Positions 1 through 5,925 of a stretch of 7,286 bases of DNA are shown here, piece by piece. A program made the position numbers and the translations under genes. How positions within the stretch are numbered: position 1 is the first letter of the stretch; each line of letters begins with the position of its first letter. Source of the stretch: Pseudomonadota bacterium (GTDB taxonomy: Bacteria; Pseudomonadota; Alphaproteobacteria; Thalassobaculales; Thalassobaculaceae). The notes beneath the pieces were generated by a model that worked only from the letters and a program-made list of their open reading frames with translations, ran no database searches and was not told the origin of the DNA. The stretch is taken from the NCBI GenBank assembly GCA_027623845.1, contig JAQBUJ010000145.1, positions 1 through 7,286 on the forward strand. The letters run 5' to 3'.

Positions 1-157
1 TGAATGAATCACAAAACACTAAATATGGGAATCCCTCGCGAGTCAGCCTCAGCGCAAATTGGTATAAGCAGGAAGGCGTTGAGCGGTGTCACTGGGGCTT
101 TGGCCATGTCGCAGTCACCGCTTTTCAAGCCCGCGACCCTACAGGTTCGGCGGAAAT

Positions 158-186
158 TTGCGAATATGGTGCGTCAATCATATGCT
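158..186 (+). promoter_or_regulatory. Weak candidate sigma70-type promoter for the SDR gene
   Basis: TTGCGA at 158-163 and TATGCT at 181-186 are separated by 17 bases, and each matches the housekeeping consensus at four of six positions. Transcription would begin near 193, leaving a leader of about 37 bases before the ATG at 230. The rest of 1-229 holds no recognisable gene: the reading frame that extends the SDR upstream to 86 gives a Cys/Arg/His-rich stretch unlike any SDR. Matches of this quality are common by chance, so this is only a candidate. Confidence 0.22.
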
Positions 187-219
187 GTGTTGCGGCCATC
201 GACAGGGCGCGGATTGGGC

Positions 220-227
220 GGGGAAAG
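220..227 (+). promoter_or_regulatory. Ribosome binding site that fixes the SDR start
   Basis: GGGGAAAG lies just before the ATG at 230. It supports that codon over the in-frame upstream ATG at 86, because the SDR family N-terminus (Leu-Glu-Asn-Lys-Val-Ala-Leu) begins immediately after 230. Confidence 0.6.
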
Positions 228-229
228 AT

Positions 230-1000
230 ATGCGATTGGAAAACAAAGTCGCTCTATTGACTGGCGCCGCGGCTGCGATCGAGGGCGAATTGATGGGCTT
301 CGGCGGGGCGACTGCGCATTTATTTGTGCGGGAGGGCGCAAAAGTCGTCTTGACCGACATTCGCGATGAATTGGGGGAGCGCGCCGCATCGGCGCTCCGT
401 GATCAAGGGGCCGACGTCCTGTATCGCCATCTTGATGTGACCTCGGAGGCGGACTGGCGGCAGGCCATTGACGACACCTTGGACGCCTATGGTCGCCTCG
501 ACATCCTGTTTAACAACGCCGGCGTCTCGTTTTCCGCCAAGGTCGAGGAATTGACCGAGGAGATCTGGGATCGCGAGCTGGCCGTGCACGCCAAGGGCGC
601 CTTTCTTGGCGCCAAGACGGCAATCCCGGCGATGCGTCGGGGCGGTGGCGGCTCGATCATCAACACCTCCTCGGTGATGGGCATTGTCGGCAGCCCGACA
701 TCGCCGGCCTATTCCGCCGCCAAAGGGGCGATTCGACTGTTCACCAAAACCGCGGCGCTGCAATACGCCAAAGAAAATATCCGGGTAAACTCGATCCATC
801 CGGGATACGCAACGACGCCGCTGACGGCTGAACGGTTCAGCCCTCCCGACGTCAATAAAACGCTGCTGGAAAGAACGCCGATGGGTCGCCTTGGAACCGC
901 CATGGATATCGCCAACGGCGTATTGTTTTTAGCCTCCGATGAGTCATCGTGGATGACCGGCGCCGAGCTGGTCATTGATGGTGGCATGACCGCCCAGTAG
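230..1000 (+). CDS. SDR-family NAD(P)-dependent oxidoreductase
   Basis: This is a classical short-chain dehydrogenase/reductase of 256 residues, the usual family length, and is expected to oxidise a hydroxyl or reduce a keto group in the cytoplasm. A Rossmann fold starts at residue 5. TGAAA (11-15) begins the glycine motif, but GFGG (23-26) follows only after about seven extra residues, so the usual TGxxxGxG is interrupted. Asp43 ends beta-2, which suggests NAD rather than NADP. Asp69, NNAG (95-98), Ser148 and YSAAK (Tyr161, Lys165) are the other landmarks. The position normally held by the tetrad Asn (VNxxG) is His120. The C-terminus has the family's usual SSWMTGAELVIDGG pattern. The ATG at 230 was chosen for its ribosome binding site and the family N-terminus. 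The FRC-like CoA-transferase gene follows in the same direction after 158 bases, so cotranscription is possible but not shown. The substrate is unknown; a hydroxyacyl-CoA or a free hydroxy acid are options. Confidence 0.93.
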   Translation: MRLENKVALLTGAAAAIEGELMGFGGATAHLFVREGAKVVLTDIRDELGERAASALRDQGADVLYRHLDVTSEADWRQAIDDTLDAYGRLDILFNNAGVSFSAKVEELTEEIWDRELAVHAKGAFLGAKTAIPAMRRGGGGSIINTSSVMGIVGSPTSPAYSAAKGAIRLFTKTAALQYAKENIRVNSIHPGYATTPLTAERFSPPDVNKTLLERTPMGRLGTAMDIANGVLFLASDESSWMTGAELVIDGGMTAQ

Positions 1001-1124
1001 CACCAGGCAAAGCCCGATCGTCCGATGGCCGGCGGTTAGCCTGCACAGGTCTTTCTCAATAGTGCGATGGCAGCAGGGAAAGGACCGACACTATGGAACT
1101 GGATGGCGTGAGCAGCGTGGCGGG

Positions 1125-1139
1125 TAGAGGTAAACTCTA
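1125..1139 (+). repeat. Short perfect inverted repeat upstream of the CoA-transferase
   Basis: TAGAG (1125-1129) and CTCTA (1135-1139) form perfect five-base arms around GTAAA, 19 bases before the ATG at 1159. It could be a small operator half-site pair or a weak leader hairpin next to the ribosome binding site GAGGG at 1146-1150. The arms are short enough to occur by chance. I see nothing else definite in the 158-base gap between the two genes. Confidence 0.25.
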
Positions 1140-1158
1140 AACAGCGAGGGATAAGATC

Positions 1159-2394
1159 ATGGATGGACTCAACACACCCGGCGCCGACGCGGCGCTTGAC
1201 GGCATCAAGGTTCTCGACTTCACCCAATTCGAGGCGGGTCCGTCCTGCACCCAGGCGCTGGCCTGGATGGGCGCCGAAGTGGTCAAGGTCGAAGAGCCGA
1301 AACGCGGCGAGCCGGGCCGTTGGGGATTCAGCAATCGCGAAGACGCCGACGCCCATTATTTCATCTTCTACAATACCAACAAAAAGAGCATCACCTGCAA
1401 TCTGAAGTCGCCGGATGGCAAGGCGTTGATCGAGAAATTGGTCAAGGAAGTCGATGTCGTGGTTGAAAATATGGCGCCCGGCACGTTCGCGCGGCTTGGC
1501 TTCGATTACCAGCGCCTGAACGAACTGAACCCCCGCATCATCTTTGCCCAGGTGAAGGGGTTTTCGCCGGACGGCCCGCACGCAAACTATCTGGCCTTTG
1601 ACATGATCGCACAGGCCGCCGGCGGCACCTTCGCCATCAATGGCCTGCCGGACCAACCGCCGATCCGCCCCGGCGCGACGATGGGCGATACCGGCACCGG
1701 CATGATGGCGGCGATGGGCATCCTGGCGGCTCTGTTCCAGCGCGTCACGACGGGTAAGGGACAGCATGTCCAAGTCGCCATGCGCGATGCGATGGTCAAT
1801 TACAGCCGCACGGCGATGAGCCGTCAGGCCTCGGTTGAGGACGGCTCCGTATTACCGCGCATCGGTAACGAGGTTTTCGGGACGGCGCCCGGCGGGCTGT
1901 ACCCGTGCAAGCCCGGCGGGATTGACGACTGGGCCTATATCTTCGCCTCACGCGGCAACGAAGAGCACTGGAAGCGGTTGTGCCGCGCCATCGACCGCGA
2001 GGATCTGATGGACGACCCGCGCATGCAGGACGGCAGCGCGCGTTATCAACACAAGGACACAATTAACGAGGCGATCTCTGTCTGGACCAGACAGCACACC
2101 AAAAAAGAGGTGATGGAAATCATCGCCGGCTCTGGCGTGCCCTGCGGCGCCGTCTTCAACATGAAAGAGCAGCTCGAAGACGAAGACCTGCATGCCCGTG
2201 GCATCATGATCAAGATCGATCACCCGGTGCGCGGTGAAATGACCGTGCCAACCTCACCGATCCGTATGTCCGCAACCAATGTTCCAATCCGGCCCTCACC
2301 GATTCATGGCGAGAACAACGAGGAAATTTATGGCAAGTGGCTTGGTCTATCGGCTGCTGAGGTAAAGAAAATGCGGGTGGAGAACGTCATCTGA
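1159..2394 (+). CDS. Class III (CaiB/BaiF) CoA-transferase, formyl-CoA-transferase-like
   Basis: The 411-residue product is a family III CoA-transferase, which moves CoA between carboxylic acids through an aspartyl-CoA anhydride/thioester intermediate and normally works as an interlocked dimer. The N-terminal LDGIKVLDF and AGPSCTQ (27-33) are very close to Oxalobacter formyl-CoA:oxalate CoA-transferase (FRC). Asp177 in MGDTGTG aligns with the FRC nucleophile Asp169. GKGQHVQVAMRDA (199-211) and GVPCGAVFNMKEQLED (326-341) are further family blocks. Glu25 occupies the place of FRC Gln17, and the FRC glycine-rich loop appears shortened near 240-254, so the acid substrate is probably not oxalate. 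GAGGG at 1146-1150 supports the ATG at 1159. It lies downstream of the SDR and convergent with the hydrolase. Many relatives are automatically labelled formyl-CoA transferase or alpha-methylacyl-CoA racemase; I would keep the general name. Confidence 0.95.
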   Translation: MDGLNTPGADAALDGIKVLDFTQFEAGPSCTQALAWMGAEVVKVEEPKRGEPGRWGFSNREDADAHYFIFYNTNKKSITCNLKSPDGKALIEKLVKEVDVVVENMAPGTFARLGFDYQRLNELNPRIIFAQVKGFSPDGPHANYLAFDMIAQAAGGTFAINGLPDQPPIRPGATMGDTGTGMMAAMGILAALFQRVTTGKGQHVQVAMRDAMVNYSRTAMSRQASVEDGSVLPRIGNEVFGTAPGGLYPCKPGGIDDWAYIFASRGNEEHWKRLCRAIDREDLMDDPRMQDGSARYQHKDTINEAISVWTRQHTKKEVMEIIAGSGVPCGAVFNMKEQLEDEDLHARGIMIKIDHPVRGEMTVPTSPIRMSATNVPIRPSPIHGENNEEIYGKWLGLSAAEVKKMRVENVI

Positions 2395-2452
2395 ACGAAG
2401 GATGAATTGGCGGGCTGTCCGGCGGACCCAATCGACTGAGGCTTCGGCCCGA

Positions 2453-2488
2453 CCAGCTCTCCACAGGTAGGGCGCGGCCCTTAGCTGG
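2453..2488. terminator. Candidate bidirectional hairpin between convergent genes
   Basis: CCAGCT (2453-2458) pairs with AGCTGG (2483-2488). Inside this lies a second stem, AGGGC (2469-2473) with GCCCT (2477-2481), closed by GCG. The structure sits between the stop of the CoA-transferase and the end of the hydrolase gene, and includes the last few bases of the latter, which is where a terminator serving both strands would be. There is no T-tract on either strand, so intrinsic termination would be weak. Confidence 0.35.
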
Positions 2489-3302
2489 AGAGGAAACCCA
2501 GCACCGCCTGGGCGAATGCAGCCGGTTGTTGGCGAAACATGCTGTGACCCGCATCCGGGATGATGACGGTTTTTGCGCCTCGCACATGGGCGGCTAGGGC
2601 CTTCAATACCACCGGCAGCATGCCTGGTGTATTGGCCCCGCCGACAAACAAAACCGGCAAGGATAATGCCTCGGCTTCAGATTTGGCGTAGGGCTGGCGG
2701 CCTTCATTGACCTGGGCAAGAAGGGTATAGGCGTTGTCTTCGCGCATTTGGCGATCGGTCGCCGGCAGTGCGTCCCATGCGCCCGGTCCGTTGATCGCAT
2801 CGATAAAAGCGCGCAGGCCGCCATCGAGATCGCCCGCCTCAATTTTTTCCGCCGCCTGGGCCACATGGGCGCGGGAACCGGCGGCGGGGAGGCCTTCTTC
2901 GGCTTCGCTTTTCGGCAGCAAGGACTCGTCGAGGGCGCCGCCGGGTTCCGCTAGTACTAACTTGTCGATCAGCTCGGGCCGCTTCAGCGCCAACCGGAAC
3001 GCCAAATGGCCACCACGAGAATGGCCGATCAGATCAACCGGCCCGACCCCCAGACCTTCGATGAAGGCGATAACATCGTCCACGTGCTGAGCCATGGTGA
3101 AGGTGCCGCTCTTGCCGTCCCAATGCTCGGGAAAGTAGTGGCGCAGGCTCGGAACGATCAACCGGCGACCGGCCGACAACGGCTTCATCACCCCGATCCA
3201 GGCGCGGAAATCATTGAGCGAGCCATGCACGCAGACCAGCGGCTTCCCTGCGCCAATGTCGAGATAGGCCATGTCGTAGTCGTTGACGCGCAGGGTTTTC
3301 AT
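2481..3302 (-). CDS. Alpha/beta-fold hydrolase
   Basis: The 273-residue product has the alpha/beta-hydrolase order. A short N-terminal beta hairpin is followed by VHGSLNDFRAW (25-35, oxyanion-hole HG motif), the nucleophile elbow GHSRGG (93-98, Ser95) and the late histidine in DAGHSMF (250-256, His253). A cap region spans roughly 125-210. The usual acid position after beta-7 (GxxD) reads GGANTP (221-226), with Asn224. The acid may instead be Glu119 in LVLAEPGG after beta-6, an arrangement found in some members; this is inferred from position only. There is no signal peptide or membrane segment, so it is probably cytoplasmic. The start is supported by ACGGAGAT on the minus strand about nine bases before the ATG. 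It is convergent with the upstream CoA-transferase and divergent from the hydroxyacid dehydrogenase. Esterase, lactonase, C-C hydrolase and thioesterase activities all fit; the substrate is not readable. Confidence 0.92.
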   Translation of the reverse strand: MKTLRVNDYDMAYLDIGAGKPLVCVHGSLNDFRAWIGVMKPLSAGRRLIVPSLRHYFPEHWDGKSGTFTMAQHVDDVIAFIEGLGVGPVDLIGHSRGGHLAFRLALKRPELIDKLVLAEPGGALDESLLPKSEAEEGLPAAGSRAHVAQAAEKIEAGDLDGGLRAFIDAINGPGAWDALPATDRQMREDNAYTLLAQVNEGRQPYAKSEAEALSLPVLFVGGANTPGMLPVVLKALAAHVRGAKTVIIPDAGHSMFRQQPAAFAQAVLGFLSS

Positions 3303-3479
3303 CGAGAATCTCCGTTTTGGAAAAGCCGGGCGTGTTCAATGACAGACGAACGCCGGCCATTCGCCTCAAGTCGGTTCTGCAGGACAGTGCTCCCGGCGCC
3401 GCTGAAATTTCCCGGTAGACAGGTCTGACGCGACGGGCGAACACTGTATGGAGAAAATAGAACTATCCGGGCGGAAACC
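3303..3479. promoter_or_regulatory. Divergent control region between hydrolase and dehydrogenase genes
   Basis: This 177-base gap must hold the leftward promoter of the hydrolase and the rightward promoter of the dehydrogenase-VOC-crotonase cluster, unless transcription enters from elsewhere. Visible elements are the palindromes GGCGCC (3395-3400) and GAAATTTC (3404-3411), and TAGACA (3416-3421), a five-of-six match to a -35 box. I found no well-spaced -10 box to go with the latter. A short reading frame (3448-3483) runs into the dehydrogenase start. The position is a natural one for a regulator, but no binding site can be named and no regulator gene lies in the window. Confidence 0.4.
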
Positions 3480-3483
3480 ATGA
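3448..3483 (+). CDS. Possible 11-residue leader peptide overlapping the next gene
   Basis: ATG at 3448 opens eleven codons encoding MEKIELSGRKP. They end at TGA 3481-3483, which overlaps the ATG of the dehydrogenase in the form ATGA. The dehydrogenase has only a weak ribosome binding site (GCGGA at 3471-3475), so translation by reinitiation from this leader is conceivable. The leader's own ribosome binding site is also poor (GGGCGA further upstream), and such short frames arise easily by chance. Confidence 0.2.
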   Translation: MEKIELSGRKP

Positions 3484-4445
3484 GTCCCAAAATTGTGTTT
3501 GTCACTAATTTTCCCGATGCGGCGGACGTGGCGCGCGAAATGACTCCAACCGGCTTCGATCTGGCGATCGTCCCGGCCGGAAGCGCGGAATATCGCGAAG
3601 CCATGGCAGAGGCGGAATACCTGGTCGGCTTCGTCGCCGGTCTGGTTGATCAGGAATTGTTCAAGACCGGGCCAAGGTTGCGATTGATTCAGCTGCTGAG
3701 CGCTGGATATGACGAGTCGGATCTGGACGCGGCGCGCGCGGCGGGGGTTCCGGTTTGCAACAATGGCGGGGCCAATTCGGTCGCCGTCTCGGAGCACGCG
3801 GTGCTGCTGATGCTGGCGGTCCAGAGGCAATTGGTGCGCCAGCACCTCAGCGTCGCCGCCGGCAATTGGCGGGGCAATCAGACACCCCGCGTGCATGAGG
3901 CGCGGGAAAAGACGTTGGGGATCGTCGGGCTTGGGACGATCGGCAAGAAGACCGCCCGGTTGGCGCAGGCCTTCGGCATGAGGGTCATCTACTACGACAT
4001 CTTGCGTCTGCCGGAGGATCAGGAAGATCTGCTGAACGTGCGCTTCCGCCTGTTGCGTGAGCTGCTGAAGGAAGCGGACGTCGTTTCCTTGCACACGCCG
4101 CTGAACGACAGCACCCGCCACCTGATCGGCGCGGATGAGCTGGCGCTGATGAAACCGTCGGCCATCCTGGTCAACACGGCGCGCGGGCCGGTGGTGGACG
4201 AGGCGGCGTTGCACAAGGCGCTGACGGACGGAACCATCAGGGCCGCCGGCCTGGATGTCTTCGATCAGGAACCCCCGCAACCCGACAATCCCTTGTTCAC
4301 GCTAGATAATGTCACCCTGACCGCGCATTTGGCCGGGCCGACATTCGAGAGTAATACCGCGCGGGTGCGCAATGCGTTCGACAACGTTCAGCGGGTCGCC
4401 CGGGGGGAAGCCCCGCTCTGGGTGGTGCCGGAATTGGTGGACTGA
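3480..4445 (+). CDS. D-isomer-specific 2-hydroxyacid dehydrogenase
   Basis: The 321-residue product belongs to the D-2-hydroxyacid dehydrogenase family (phosphoglycerate, glycerate/hydroxypyruvate and lactate dehydrogenase relatives), which interconverts 2-keto and D-2-hydroxy acids with NAD(P). The split substrate-binding domain is residues 1 to about 105 plus the C-terminus. The nucleotide domain carries GLGTIG (150-155), and Asp173 at the end of beta-2 favours NAD. Catalytic Arg235 (NTARGP), Glu264 (FDQEPP) and His283 (TAHLAGPT) are all present. NNGGANSVAVSEHAVLLMLA (94-113) is the conserved helix leading into the second domain. The length is normal for the family and there is no ACT or other regulatory domain, arguing against a classic serine-pathway SerA. 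It is the first gene of a three-gene rightward cluster; the VOC gene follows after 40 bases. The exact 2-hydroxy acid is unknown. Confidence 0.95.
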   Translation: MSPKIVFVTNFPDAADVAREMTPTGFDLAIVPAGSAEYREAMAEAEYLVGFVAGLVDQELFKTGPRLRLIQLLSAGYDESDLDAARAAGVPVCNNGGANSVAVSEHAVLLMLAVQRQLVRQHLSVAAGNWRGNQTPRVHEAREKTLGIVGLGTIGKKTARLAQAFGMRVIYYDILRLPEDQEDLLNVRFRLLRELLKEADVVSLHTPLNDSTRHLIGADELALMKPSAILVNTARGPVVDEAALHKALTDGTIRAAGLDVFDQEPPQPDNPLFTLDNVTLTAHLAGPTFESNTARVRNAFDNVQRVARGEAPLWVVPELVD

Positions 4446-4470
4446 ACCGTCCCTTGGTTCAGCATCAAGA

Positions 4471-4477
4471 TAAGGAG
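4471..4477 (+). promoter_or_regulatory. Ribosome binding site of the VOC gene
   Basis: AAGGAGC lies 8 bases before the ATG at 4486. It is the strongest Shine-Dalgarno match in the window and settles the start of the small gene. Confidence 0.7.
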
Positions 4478-4485
4478 CCGAAGGG

Positions 4486-4905
4486 ATGAGCAACCCAAAT
4501 CTCGCGTTCGATCATGTCCATGTCATCGCCGAGAATCCGCATGAGACCGCCCAGTGGTACGTCGACAAGCTCGGCGCGGTGATTAAGGCGGATACCATCG
4601 CCAGGGGGGCGCCGCAGATCTTTGTCGAACTCGGTGGCATGACCGTTCTTGTGCGCGGTAAGCGCGAGGGAGAGGCGCCGGCCGCCGCCGATGAATTTCG
4701 TGATTATGGCGCCTATTCCAGCCATAACCGTTGGGGTGCCGACCATATCGGTTTCGCCTATGACGGCGATCTTGGCGCCTATTGCCAGGAATTGCGGGCC
4801 AAGGGCGTCGGTTTCTCGGTGCCGTTGAAAGAAGGCGTCGGGGGCATCAAGCTCTGCTTCATCGAAGCGCCCGACGGGGTCAGTATCGAGTTGGTCCAAC
4901 GATAG
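4486..4905 (+). CDS. VOC-superfamily (glyoxalase/bleomycin-resistance fold) protein
   Basis: This is a 139-residue single-domain vicinal oxygen chelate protein made of two beta-alpha-beta-beta-beta modules, about residues 7-57 and 83-139. The first strand reads FDHVHV (His10 or His12). The helix HETAQWYVDKLGA (19-31) is typical of the family. The second module opens with ADHIGF (His87) and closes with SIELVQR (Glu135). His10, His87 and Glu135 are plausible ligands of a divalent metal, with a fourth perhaps Glu48 of FVELGG. Members include isomerases, epimerases, dioxygenases and lyases; the sequence does not choose among them. The gene sits between the hydroxyacid dehydrogenase and crotonase genes with short gaps and is probably cotranscribed with them. 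An epimerase or isomerase step on an acid or acyl-CoA would fit that setting but is only inferred. Confidence 0.9.
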   Translation: MSNPNLAFDHVHVIAENPHETAQWYVDKLGAVIKADTIARGAPQIFVELGGMTVLVRGKREGEAPAAADEFRDYGAYSSHNRWGADHIGFAYDGDLGAYCQELRAKGVGFSVPLKEGVGGIKLCFIEAPDGVSIELVQR

Positions 4906-4925
4906 CCAGCGATTGGACGGGGCAA

Positions 4926-4978
4926 CGGAGAGACCGGATCTGCTCTCAGGGCAAATCAACCAAGGCAAAGCGGAGAGC
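4926..4978 (+). promoter_or_regulatory. Leader with repeated SD-like sequence and a complementary element
   Basis: CGGAGAG occurs at 4926-4932 and again at 4971-4977, where it serves as ribosome binding site for the crotonase start at 4984. Between them GCTCTC (4942-4947) is complementary to GAGAGC (4973-4978) covering that site, and its CTCTC (4943-4947) also pairs with the upstream GAGAG (4928-4932). Two mutually exclusive short hairpins are therefore possible, one masking and one freeing the site. The stems are only five or six pairs, so this is tentative. Confidence 0.25.
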
Positions 4979-4983
4979 GCCAG

Positions 4984-5919
4984 ATGGCTATCGACTATGA
5001 GAAGCGAAACGGGATTGCCTACATCACGCTGAACAATCCGGAAAAAGCCAATATCCTGGACAAGGCGACCTCGGATGACATCTCCGCCGCCTGGATTGAT
5101 CTGTGGGAAGATCGGGATATCCGCTGCGCTATCGTGACCGGCAAGGGCGACAGACATTTTTGTGGCGGCCACAATCTGACGCCGCGTCCGGACCTTACCG
5201 CAGAGGATCGGGAATACCTGCGGACCCAGCGCATCTATTGGCCGTTGGCGGGCACGGTTCACGGCCAGAGTACAGGCGTCGACGGTCGCATGGGTGATCA
5301 TTACCCGCGCGTCTGGAAGCCGGTGATCGCCGCGGTAAACGGCTGGGCGGCGGGGGCCGGTCTCTACATGGTGCTGGCCTCCACCGATATCCGTCTGGCC
5401 AGCAGCGAGAACGCTAAGTTCAAATTCGGTTTGCTCAGCCAGGGTTGGCTCGGCCATGGACCGGGCGCCAGCCTGTTGATCAAGCAACTGCGCTATATCG
5501 ACGCCATGAAGGTACTGCTAACCGATGAGCCGTTCGATGCGGACGAAGCTTTGCGCATAGGCTTGATTAACGAAGTCGTGCCCCACGCCAATCTGATGGA
5601 GCGGGCCGAAGAAATGGCCCACCAGATCGCCAAGATGCCGCCGGCCGCCGTTCGGATGATGAAGGAGTTCATCATTCGCTTTGGCGACCTGCCGACCGAC
5701 CAAGCCTGGCATGTGCAAAACTTGATCAACAATTTGTTGATTCAAACGACCGCCGATGGTGAAGAAGGACGGGCCGCCTTCAACGAAAAGCGCCCGCCGA
5801 ACTTCACCGGGGCGCTTCGCCGCCGCGGCGAGCCTTGGGAGGAATTGTCCGAGGAAGAAGCCGCCTCGACGAAGCGTACCGCAGCGGTGAGTTTTAGCGG
5901 GCCCGGCCGGGTCGGCTAA
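4984..5919 (+). CDS. Crotonase-fold (enoyl-CoA hydratase/isomerase family) protein
   Basis: The 311-residue product is a crotonase, a family acting on acyl-CoA thioesters with a CoA-carbonyl oxyanion hole. The fold shows in AYITLNNPEKANILD (12-26), the first oxyanion loop HFCGGHNL (58-65), and AAVNGWAAGAG (116-126) with the second oxyanion glycine. DEALRIGLINEVVP (187-200) and EGRAAFNEKRPPNFTG (261-276) are further family blocks. The two glutamates used by hydratases (rat Glu144 and Glu164) are absent: the alignable positions are around Leu127/Tyr128 and Leu150/Leu151. A longer linker at 70-108 and a charged C-terminal tail at 277-311 are extra to the usual ~260 residues. It is therefore likely to use another chemistry, for example isomerisation, C-C cleavage or decarboxylation. 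It is last in the dehydrogenase-VOC-crotonase cluster and its stop overlaps that of the opposing CoA-transferase gene. The family is secure; the hydratase reaction is not. Confidence 0.92.
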   Translation: MAIDYEKRNGIAYITLNNPEKANILDKATSDDISAAWIDLWEDRDIRCAIVTGKGDRHFCGGHNLTPRPDLTAEDREYLRTQRIYWPLAGTVHGQSTGVDGRMGDHYPRVWKPVIAAVNGWAAGAGLYMVLASTDIRLASSENAKFKFGLLSQGWLGHGPGASLLIKQLRYIDAMKVLLTDEPFDADEALRIGLINEVVPHANLMERAEEMAHQIAKMPPAAVRMMKEFIIRFGDLPTDQAWHVQNLINNLLIQTTADGEEGRAAFNEKRPPNFTGALRRRGEPWEELSEEEAASTKRTAAVSFSGPGRVG

Positions 5920-5925
5920 CCCAGC
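5906..5925. terminator. Hairpin centred on two overlapping convergent stop codons
   Basis: GCCGGGT (5906-5912) pairs with ACCCAGC (5919-5925) apart from one C-A mismatch, around a six-base loop that contains most of both stop codons. The overlapping palindrome CCCGGCCGGG (5902-5911) offers an alternative fold. With no intergenic space, this would be the natural stop point for both transcripts, but there is no adjacent T-run on either strand. Confidence 0.3.

Noticed and set aside
86..229. In-frame N-terminal extension of the SDR reading frame
   Set aside because: The added 48 residues are rich in Cys, Arg and His and do not resemble an SDR or a signal peptide. A ribosome binding site and the family N-terminus point to the ATG at 230.
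4..369. Plus-strand frame of 121 codons at the window start
   Set aside because: It has an Arg/Gly-rich composition without motifs and overlaps the SDR gene in another frame.
320..799. Minus-strand frame opposite the SDR gene (159 codons)
   Set aside because: It is antisense to a well-supported gene and no motif was found.
1001..1060. Possible terminator after the SDR gene
   Set aside because: Only three- or four-base complementary arms (for example GGC/GCC) are present and there is no T-tract.
1036..1773. Minus-strand frame opposite the FRC-like CoA-transferase (245 codons)
   Set aside because: It is antisense to a well-supported gene and has low-information Arg/Ala/Gly composition.
3416..3452. 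Sigma70 promoter for the dehydrogenase cluster using TAGACA or CTGACG as -35
   Set aside because: The only -10-like sequence (TATGGA at 3447) is too far from TAGACA and matches poorly with CTGACG, so no promoter is called beyond the general control region.
3366..4280. Long minus-strand frame opposite the hydroxyacid dehydrogenase (304 codons)
   Set aside because: It is rich in Gln/Arg/His, has no recognisable domain, and lies antisense to a gene with all catalytic residues intact.
4465..5487. Long minus-strand frame opposite the VOC and crotonase genes (340 codons)
   Set aside because: It is a mirror of two clearly coding plus-strand genes in GC-rich DNA, with no family motifs of its own.
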